From Pseudochryseolinea flava (GTDB lineage Bacteria; Bacteroidota; Bacteroidia; Cytophagales; Cyclobacteriaceae), in the NCBI RefSeq assembly GCF_003286915.1, contig NZ_QMFY01000004.1, positions 248,001 to 312,000 on the forward strand: 64,000 nucleotides of DNA, given 5' to 3'. Below are positions 57,799 through 64,000 of the stretch, piece after piece (position 1 is the stretch's first letter; each line of letters begins with the position of its first letter). The position numbers and the translations under genes are program-made. A model generated the notes under the pieces. That model did no database searches. It was given only the letters and a program-made list of their open reading frames with translations, and was not told the origin of the DNA.

Positions 57799-58734
57799 AT
57801 GCACCGGCCTGTCCTTTCATTACTTCTGTTTTTTCTTGTCGTTATCCATACAGCCTTTTCTCAAGGTTGTAGTGATGCTGGTTTTTGTACCATGGGAGCC
57901 ATGAAGCCGGACCAGCCTTTCAACAAAAAGATCGAACTACGCCTACGCTCAATGGAGCTTAGTTTTTATCGTGGCACAACCACACTCACCCCGGTAGTTT
58001 ATGTCGCAACGGCGGATTTAAATTTCAGTCTGAATGCGAAGACTTCGCTTCAAGTTAAATTACCCTATCAAGCGGTCACGGGTACATTAGCTGAAACATC
58101 TGGACTTGGTGACATTTCTTTATGCGTCACACGCGCTATTCATAGCAATGAAAAGTTTGATGTGAACTTATCTTTAGGCAGCAAGATTCCCACCAATAAC
58201 AGCGACAAAGATATTGATGGAAGACCTTTGCCGATGTATTATCAAACGAGCCTTGGCACATACGATCTTATTGCGGGCATATCACTTATTACTCGGCGCT
58301 GGCTTATCGCAACGGGAATACAACATCCGTTCAATGAAAATGGAAATGAGTTCCTCTGGTCGGCGTGGGAAGGTGGTCCGAACAGCGTGGCGTATATCCA
58401 AAAATATGCAAACGCAAAACACCTCAAGCGCGGTACCGATGTGATGCTTCGCGTTGAAAGAAACTTCCGCTTTTCACGATTAAACTTTACGCTGGGATTA
58501 CTCCCCATCTACCGCATTACGAAAGATGAAATTCAATTGGGCAATGGTGAACGTGTAAAGCCCGATGGCACAACGGGATTGGCACTCTCGGGCATCTTGA
58601 CCACCGGCTACAACTTCAATGTCCGGTCCGGGGTAAAATTACTGCTCGGCCATAAGATTGTTCAACGCGACTTTAACCCCGATGGACTCACCCGCGAATT
58701 TGTTTCTTCTTTAAGCTACGTTTACCGATTCTAA
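57799..58734 (+). CDS. Outer-membrane beta-barrel protein paired with a CHAT protease
   Basis: 311 residues. Signal peptide MHRPVLSLLLFFLVVIHTAFSQ. Residues 40-311 are amphipathic strands (LTPVVYVATADLNFSLN, TSLQVKLPYQAVTGTLAE, GLGDISLCVTRAI, LNVSLGSKIP-like segments, MLRVERNFRFSRLNFTLGLLPIY), ending in SYVYRF with a terminal Phe as expected for an outer-membrane barrel. It resembles the 'MetA-pathway/transporter' barrels of Bacteroidota; substrate unknown. A cysteine pair near the mature N-terminus (CSDAGFCTMG) is notable. Five bases separate it from the CHAT gene, so the two are almost surely co-translated and may work together. Confidence 0.72.
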   Translation: MHRPVLSLLLFFLVVIHTAFSQGCSDAGFCTMGAMKPDQPFNKKIELRLRSMELSFYRGTTTLTPVVYVATADLNFSLNAKTSLQVKLPYQAVTGTLAETSGLGDISLCVTRAIHSNEKFDVNLSLGSKIPTNNSDKDIDGRPLPMYYQTSLGTYDLIAGISLITRRWLIATGIQHPFNENGNEFLWSAWEGGPNSVAYIQKYANAKHLKRGTDVMLRVERNFRFSRLNFTLGLLPIYRITKDEIQLGNGERVKPDGTTGLALSGILTTGYNFNVRSGVKLLLGHKIVQRDFNPDGLTREFVSSLSYVYRF

Positions 58735-58739
58735 TCAAC

Positions 58740-61430
58740 ATGAAGCACGTCTCTCTCCTACTTTTGCTGATCGTTAGTGTTTCATTTTTGCATGCGCAAG
58801 ATCTTAAACAGCTTGAGTCGCTGTTGAGTGAAGCGAAATATCAAGAGGCCATTCAGGAAAGTGAAAAAGCGTTATCGAAAAATCCACCCGCAGAAACGGC
58901 CATAGCGCTGAAGAATATTACCGCTGAAGCATTGGTACGGCTGGGCAAATTTGATGAAGCTTCACGCATCCTTGACAACGCCCAAGAACAAGCTGCAACA
59001 GCAAACCTAACCTTCCAGCAAGGGATTACGCGAAGCAACTACGGATTGCTTTACATGATCCAGGGCCGTAATGATCGCGCGTTAGAATCGTTGGAAGATG
59101 CCCTTACCATATTTGACAAAAGTGGAAAATCTGAAACACTTGAAGCCGCACAAGCACTCTCCCACCTTGGAAATTTATACCGCGCAACAGGTAAGTTTTC
59201 TCAGGCCGAAGAACAACTCAACCGCGCACTCGCGATTCGTCAAAAGTTTTTAAAAGACGACACCGAATTAATGGCAGCAGCGTACAATGACCTTGGTCTT
59301 GTCTTTAGCATGACAGATCCGGACAAAGCACTCGACTTCTACGAAAAAGCACTCGCCATTTACAAGAAGCTGCACGATAAAGACCATCCTAAGATTGCCA
59401 CAGCAACAACCAATGTTGGTTTCATCTACCGCACGTTGGAGCTGTACGGCGATGCTGTAAACAATTTCGAAGCATCGTTAAAGATCTGGGAGAAAATGTA
59501 TCCACAAGCACATCCGTCAAAAGCTTTTGTACTCTTCAACCTTGGCGTAACATACAACCAAATGGGTGACGCAAAAGCCGCGCGCGGATATTATGAGCGC
59601 GCGTTGAAAATGTATGAAGAAAGTTACGGCCGTAAACATCCGGAGACTGGGCGTGTATTAAACGCCATCGGAGACCTTGACCTGGCCGCAAACAAATTCG
59701 ACGATGCGCTCGCAACGTATCAGCGCTCGCTGCACGCCAATGTCGCTGACTTCAATTCTTCAGATCCAAAACAAAGTCCGCATTTAAAAAACTACTACGA
59801 CGGTAACGTACTACTCAACACGATGCTATCGAAGGCGCAAGCACTCGAAGCACGCCATTACGGAAAGACGTTGAAATTTGAAGACCTTACCTTGGCCATT
59901 CAAACATTACAACGCTGTGACACCTTGATTGACAAACTGCGACAACAGATTAACAATGAAAGTGACAAGATTTCATTGGGCGCAATTGCCACCGAAGTAT
60001 ATGCTAACGGCGTCCGCATTTCCTATGAAGCATCTCAGGTAGCGTTTAAAAAGAAGTCATACTACGAGCACGCGTTTTACTTCGCCGAGAAGAGCAAATC
60101 TGCCGTGCTCCTAGAAGCAATCTCTGACGCGAACGCAAAATCGTTTGCTGGCATTCCACAAAATCTATTGGAAGAAGAAAAGACATTAAAATCCGCGATT
60201 GCGCTTTGTGCTCAGGGGCTCGCGCAAAAACCATCCGCTGACGAAGAGAAGTACCTACGCGAAGCTTCCTTCAACTTGAACCGACAATATGAGGCTTTTG
60301 TTAAGAAGATGGAAAAAGAATTTCCGTCATATTACAACTTGAAGTTCAACGCGGCCGCACCGTCCATTCCCCAACTTCAAGCAAAGCTGGATCAAAAAAC
60401 AATGCTCGTCAGCTACTTTACCGATGAGAAAAACAATCGAATCTACAGCTTTCAGATTACCGAGAAAACTTTTCGCATTGAAGATCACGCCATCACGAAA
60501 GACTTCGACCGATACATCACAGGGCTTCGAAACAGCATTTTCTTTAATGAAAAAAAGTCTTTCACAAAAGCTGTTAACAACCTATCGGAGATTCTTATCC
60601 CCGATCGGATTGCGAAAAATATTTCAGACTTAATCATTCTTCCTGTCGGGAGACTGGGCATCATTCCTTTTGAAGCACTCGTCACAGATGCGATAACGCC
60701 TGATACACCCTACCCATCAATGCCATTCCTTATTCGAAAATATAATGTTCGCTATGAATTTTCCGCAGGATTGATCCTCCAAAAAGAAGTAGCGCAAACC
60801 TCAGCACAACCGAGTATTTTTTTGTGTGCGCCTGTTACTTTTCCCGCAAAAGACAACCTCAATGATTTACCAGGAACAGAGTCTGAGGTGAACGACATTG
60901 CCAGTCTGTTCAATCAAAAGCAGTATAAAAGTAGTTTGCTTACACGAAATAACGCCGATGAAAAGAAAGTGAAATCACCAGATCTTAAATCATTCGACTA
61001 CATCCACTTTGCAACCCACGGCATTGTTGACGAAAGTAATCCTGAACTGTCAAGAATCTTCTTACAGTCCGATGTAGGCTCCGAGGATGGCAACCTCTTT
61101 GCTGGTGAAATTTACAACTTGAATCTAAACGCGCGACTGGTCACATTATCGGCGTGTCAAACTGGCTTGGGAAAAATATCCAAGGGCGAAGGTGTTATCG
61201 GGTTATCGCGGGCGCTTGTTTACGCCGGTGCAAAGAGCTTGATCGTTTCATTTTGGAGCGTCGCCGATGAGTCTACGGCTGTCTTGATGAAAAACTTTTA
61301 CCAAGAGATGCTGCAACACCCGCAAGCAAACTTCTCTGAAAATCTTAAGCAAGCAAAGTTAAGTCTCGTGAAAGATGAAAAGTATACCGCACCCTATTAC
61401 TGGGCACCGTTTATTTTGATTGGATTTTGA
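58740..61430 (+). CDS. Secreted TPR-CHAT protease
   Basis: 896 residues. Signal peptide MKHVSLLLLLIVSVSFLHAQ. Residues 22-345 are tetratricopeptide repeats (ALSHLGNLYRATGKFSQAEEQLNRAL, ATTNVGFIYRTLELYGDAVNNFEASL, VLFNLGVTYNQMGDAKAARGYYERAL in part). Helical linker, then CHAT domain from about 590 with the catalytic dyad His760 (DYIHFATHG) and Cys806 (LSACQTGLG), and the family's RALVYAGAKSLIVSFWSVAD. CHAT domains are caspase-like peptidases; some act in gasdermin, HetF or CRISPR-linked pathways in the cytoplasm. Here export is predicted, so the target would be periplasmic or extracellular. The dyad is complete, so activity is likely; the substrate is unknown. Confidence 0.88.
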   Translation: MKHVSLLLLLIVSVSFLHAQDLKQLESLLSEAKYQEAIQESEKALSKNPPAETAIALKNITAEALVRLGKFDEASRILDNAQEQAATANLTFQQGITRSNYGLLYMIQGRNDRALESLEDALTIFDKSGKSETLEAAQALSHLGNLYRATGKFSQAEEQLNRALAIRQKFLKDDTELMAAAYNDLGLVFSMTDPDKALDFYEKALAIYKKLHDKDHPKIATATTNVGFIYRTLELYGDAVNNFEASLKIWEKMYPQAHPSKAFVLFNLGVTYNQMGDAKAARGYYERALKMYEESYGRKHPETGRVLNAIGDLDLAANKFDDALATYQRSLHANVADFNSSDPKQSPHLKNYYDGNVLLNTMLSKAQALEARHYGKTLKFEDLTLAIQTLQRCDTLIDKLRQQINNESDKISLGAIATEVYANGVRISYEASQVAFKKKSYYEHAFYFAEKSKSAVLLEAISDANAKSFAGIPQNLLEEEKTLKSAIALCAQGLAQKPSADEEKYLREASFNLNRQYEAFVKKMEKEFPSYYNLKFNAAAPSIPQLQAKLDQKTMLVSYFTDEKNNRIYSFQITEKTFRIEDHAITKDFDRYITGLRNSIFFNEKKSFTKAVNNLSEILIPDRIAKNISDLIILPVGRLGIIPFEALVTDAITPDTPYPSMPFLIRKYNVRYEFSAGLILQKEVAQTSAQPSIFLCAPVTFPAKDNLNDLPGTESEVNDIASLFNQKQYKSSLLTRNNADEKKVKSPDLKSFDYIHFATHGIVDESNPELSRIFLQSDVGSEDGNLFAGEIYNLNLNARLVTLSACQTGLGKISKGEGVIGLSRALVYAGAKSLIVSFWSVADESTAVLMKNFYQEMLQHPQANFSENLKQAKLSLVKDEKYTAPYYWAPFILIGF

Positions 61431-61434
61431 AAAT

Positions 61435-61524
61435 AGCTACGAGCTTTGAGCTGCGAGTTTCGTAAGATGATGAGATCATTCAAAACAAGCAATCCTCAAC
61501 TTTAAACTTTCAACCTTAACCTTT
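61435..61524. repeat. Low-complexity intergenic repeats between convergent genes
   Basis: Short near-repeats GCTACGAGCTTTGAGCTGCGAG (61436-61457) and ACTTTAAACTTTCAACCTTAACCTTT (61499-61524, units of about 8-9 bases) fill the gap between the CHAT and mscL stop codons. No hairpin terminator is evident. Confidence 0.45.
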
Positions 61525-61956
61525 CTACTTTTTCAGCAAGTCCCTGATCTCAGTCAATAGCTTAATATCCTGTGGTGTTTCTGGTGTCGGCGCGGGGGCT
61601 GCTTCTTCTTTTTTCTTGAGCGAATTCATACCCTTTACCATCAAGAAAATAATAAACGCAAGGATGACAAAATTGATGACTATCGTGATGAAGTTGCCAT
61701 ACGCGAATACCGGCCCTTCTTTTTTCGCTTCATCAAGCGATAAGTTCGGAACAGCGGCCATTTTTGCCTTTACAGCATCAGATAACGGTAGGTATAGGTT
61801 CTTAAAATCGGCTTTAAAGAAAATGCCAACCAGCGGCATGATCAAGTCATTCACCACCGAGTTCACAATTGTTCCAAAAGCTGCGCCGATAATCACACCG
61901 ACTGCCAGGTCCATTACATTTCCCCTAAGGGCGAAGGCTTTAAATTCTTTCAGCAT
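61525..61956 (-). CDS. mscL: Large-conductance mechanosensitive channel MscL
   Basis: 143 residues, normal family length. Start [37 protein letters not shown] contains the TM1 pore-lining helix with its glycine-rich packing; TM2 is [23 protein letters not shown]; the C-terminal helix ([14 protein letters not shown]) is the cytoplasmic bundle. It opens under membrane tension to release solutes after osmotic down-shock. Inner membrane, homopentamer in known members. Single gene, divergent from the PAS sensor gene. Confidence 0.95.
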   Translation of the reverse strand: MLKEFKAFALRGNVMDLAVGVIIGAAFGTIVNSVVNDLIMPLVGIFFKADFKNLYLPLSDAVKAKMAAVPNLSLDEAKKEGPVFAYGNFITIVINFVILAFIIFLMVKGMNSLKKKEEAAPAPTPETPQDIKLLTEIRDLLKK

Positions 61957-61993
61957 AGTTTAAGGGGGTTTTAAGTTTTCTAAGATAGTTTTT

Positions 61994-62026
61994 CAAATCT
62001 TACGCCACAAGCAGCTTTAGAACAAA
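61994..62026 (-). promoter_or_regulatory. Possible promoter of mscL
   Basis: On the minus strand TTTG (62023-62026) and AAGATTTG (61994-62001; one mismatch to TAnnTTTG) are 21 bases apart. The start would be about 30 bases before the ATG at 61956. It lies next to the probable promoter of the divergent PAS gene. Confidence 0.4.
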
Positions 62027-62028
62027 CC

Positions 62029-62056
62029 TTGTTTTTTCCGGGCAAGCAATAATTTG
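62029..62056 (+). promoter_or_regulatory. Possible promoter of the multi-PAS gene
   Basis: TTG at 62029-62031 and TAATTTG at 62050-62056 with 18 bases between, close to the phylum's -33/-7 pattern but with one base missing in the -7 box. The ATG is at 62080. Confidence 0.4.
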
Positions 62057-62079
62057 TATCTTTTAACAAACATTGGGAT

Positions 62080-64000
62080 ATGCCAGGCAAAAAAAAGGGA
62101 CCGAAGAAAACTACTCCGGCCGCTAGATCCCGCAAGAAAACTCTAACATCGTCACCTCGTCGTACTTCTTCCTTGAAGAAACCTGCGAAAAAGAGAGCCC
62201 CTGCAAATGAGGATTCGCTTGACCTTGCGTTACGGTCTGCGCACATGGGATTGTGGGACTTCAACGTCAAGTCGGGGCGTATCAAATGGTCTAGGAATAC
62301 ACACGAGATTTTTGGAATCGATCAAAAAGTACTTGGTAACACCCTCGATCAATTCCTGTTACTCATCGTCGATCAAGACCGGAAGAAAATTCTAGACAAC
62401 ATCGACAACGCTATCGCGAATCGCGAGAAGTTTGTATTGACCTATCGCATCATGAGACCCGACGGAGAAATCCGATGGGTCGAGGCTATCGGAAAGATCA
62501 TCGTTGATAAAAAAGGTACACCGTCGCGGATGATGGGATCCATTCAAGACATTACCACGATCGAACTGGGCATACTTGAGAAGGAAGATTGGAAAATTCG
62601 CTATGAGTTGGTCACCGCTAGTGCAGGCTTAATCGTTTACGACTACGACATTCGCACGGGCAATATTGTGTGGAGTGGATTGGTGCAGGAAGTACTCGGT
62701 TACACACCACAAGAAATGGGAGACATTAACCGATGGGTTGACTTGATACACCCGCAGGATCGCGATGAAGCATTTCAAGAACTGGAGTTAGCCGAAAAAG
62801 CATTGCGCCCTTACAACGCTTACTATCGTTTCAAGCACAAGAAAGGAAAATACATCAATCTCTTTGACCGTGGCTTTTTTGTTACCGATGAATCCGGTAA
62901 GCCTTACCGCATGCTGGGTGCCATGCAAGATATCTCAGACCGCGTTAATGCGGAAGATACGATCGCTCAGAACAATCGCTTTAAGGAAAGCATCGAGAAT
63001 GCCATGCCGGGAATGCTTTACGTGTACGACTTAGTCAACGACAAGAGTATCTATGCAAACCGAAATGCAAGAACACTCATGGGCTACACGCCGGAAGAGA
63101 TCGACAGGCTCGGTGTAGATTTCACGCGCACCGTTACGCATCCTGACGATATCGACAACTTCGAGAAATGGACTAATGAACCCGACAACGTTGTGAAGGA
63201 AACGCAATATCGCATGCGAACCAAGTCAGGGCAATGGCGATGGTTCATCAGCCGCGATACTGTTTTTAAACGCGACGAGAAAGGTTTTGTCACGCAGATC
63301 ATTGGCATCGCGCAAGACATCACCGAGCGAAAGCAATCTGAGGAGCAACTCCGCCAACGCGAGAAAAGTTATCACGAACTATTCGATACCGTAAGAGAAG
63401 GAATATTCATTCTCAACCTCGACGGCACTTTCGCCGATGTGAACAAAGGCGCTTGCGCCATGTATGGTTATGAGAAAGCAGACTTTATTGGTAGAACAAC
63501 AGAGTTTCTTCGCGCACCGAACAAAAACAATGGCGGTTGGTTTGAGGAATATTTTCCGACAACAGCAGAAGGCCAATTATTTGCATGGTGGGGCAAACGG
63601 AAAAATGGCGACGTATTCTTACAGGAAGTGCGACTTAGCAAAGGTTCATATTTCGGCAAAGAAATTCTCATTGCAACAGCACGCGATGTTACAAAGCAAC
63701 GTGAAGCAATGGTGGCGTTACAGGAAAGTGAACAACGTTTTCGCACACTTCAACAAGCATCTTTCGGCGGCATCGGGTTACACGATCAAGGTGTAATCAT
63801 CGACTGCAACCAAGGACTGTGCGATCTTACAGGCTATACCCACCAAGAATTAGTTGGTAAGAATGGTCTCGACTTGATCGCAGAAGAATGGCGCCCCTTC
63901 GTGATCGACAAAATCAGAGGTAACTACGAAAAGCCATACGATGTGGAAGGGATTCGCCGAGACGGAACCCGCTTCTTCTTAGAAATTCATGGCAAACAAA
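62080..64000 (+). CDS. Multi-PAS signalling protein, probably sensor histidine kinase (3' truncated by window edge)
   Basis: 640 residues visible; the frame is open at the right edge. Residues 1-45 are rich in Lys, Arg, Pro and Ala (PGKKKGPKKTTPAARSRKK, SLKKPAKKRAP). At least five PAS domains follow: about 48-170 (MGLWDFNVKSGRIKWS; PDGEIRWVEAIGKI; GSIQDIT), 175-295 (LIVYDYDIRTGNIVWSG; GAMQDISDR), 300-415 (MLYVYDLVNDKSIYAN; GIAQDITERKQSEEQLRQRE), 420-540 (GIFILNLDGTFADVN; TARDVTKQRE) and from 545 (GIGLHDQGVIIDCN). No signal peptide or membrane helix is visible, so it should be cytoplasmic. In Bacteroidota such chains usually end in a histidine kinase, which would be beyond the window. Confidence 0.85.
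   Translation, partial: MPGKKKGPKKTTPAARSRKKTLTSSPRRTSSLKKPAKKRAPANEDSLDLALRSAHMGLWDFNVKSGRIKWSRNTHEIFGIDQKVLGNTLDQFLLLIVDQDRKKILDNIDNAIANREKFVLTYRIMRPDGEIRWVEAIGKIIVDKKGTPSRMMGSIQDITTIELGILEKEDWKIRYELVTASAGLIVYDYDIRTGNIVWSGLVQEVLGYTPQEMGDINRWVDLIHPQDRDEAFQELELAEKALRPYNAYYRFKHKKGKYINLFDRGFFVTDESGKPYRMLGAMQDISDRVNAEDTIAQNNRFKESIENAMPGMLYVYDLVNDKSIYANRNARTLMGYTPEEIDRLGVDFTRTVTHPDDIDNFEKWTNEPDNVVKETQYRMRTKSGQWRWFISRDTVFKRDEKGFVTQIIGIAQDITERKQSEEQLRQREKSYHELFDTVREGIFILNLDGTFADVNKGACAMYGYEKADFIGRTTEFLRAPNKNNGGWFEEYFPTTAEGQLFAWWGKRKNGDVFLQEVRLSKGSYFGKEILIATARDVTKQREAMVALQESEQRFRTLQQASFGGIGLHDQGVIIDCNQGLCDLTGYTHQELVGKNGLDLIAEEWRPFVIDKIRGNYEKPYDVEGIRRDGTRFFLEIHGKQ

Overview
The window looks like chromosomal DNA of a free-living, moderate-GC member of the Bacteroidota, probably order Cytophagales. 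Supporting evidence: type IX secretion (T9SS) C-terminal sorting domains of both type A and type B, a PorP/SprF protein, giant FN3/PA14 surface proteins, TAnnTTTG-type -7 promoter boxes, and few Shine-Dalgarno sequences. I saw no rRNA, tRNA, CRISPR array, insertion sequence or phage gene. Genus or species cannot be fixed from sequence reading alone.

Region 1 (1-21003) is a tandem array of three paralogous giant secreted proteins. The first is cut by the left edge; the others have 3136 and 2235 residues. Both complete ones start with a signal peptide and an alpha/beta-hydrolase (esterase-like) domain with a Gly-Leu-Ser-Met-Gly-Gly elbow. Long chains of FN3, PA14, Ig/cadherin-like and 'PWNN' modules follow, and each ends in a T9SS type A sorting domain. 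Strong intrinsic terminators separate them.

Region 2 (21028-38924) is an envelope polysaccharide locus. A four-gene translationally coupled operon (UbiA prenyltransferase, DprE1-like FAD oxidase, DprE2-like SDR reductase, HAD phosphatase) matches the steps of polyprenyl-phosphoryl-arabinose synthesis known from mycobacteria. A polytopic GT-C-like protein is divergent from it. Next come a beta-helix protein, two GT2 glycosyltransferases and a pyruvyltransferase. A long minus-strand operon then runs: Wzc-like chain-length protein, an unlisted 43-residue membrane protein, Wzy/ligase, a half-length TolC-like protein, methyltransferase, Wzx flippase and a GT4-like glycosyltransferase.

Region 3 (39119-47873) is a T9SS type B operon: an approximately 2144-residue adhesin-like protein with 17 tandem repeats of about 105 residues, its PorP/SprF partner, and a PD40/OmpA-like protein.

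Region 4 (47988-62079) is mostly core and housekeeping: a membrane GT2, YebC, an LTA-synthase-like phosphotransferase, an outer-membrane barrel with ACMSD and a TPR/CxxC protein, TrhO-MogA-M23 peptidase, a barrel plus secreted TPR-CHAT protease pair, and MscL. The right edge (62080-64000) holds the start of a multi-PAS signalling protein with a lysine-rich N-terminus.

The most interesting points are the complete arabinose-phospholipid-type cassette in a Bacteroidota, the tandem giant esterase-adhesins with their repeated PWNN module, the degenerate Wzc kinase next to a micro-membrane protein and a truncated TolC homologue, and the secreted CHAT/barrel pair.
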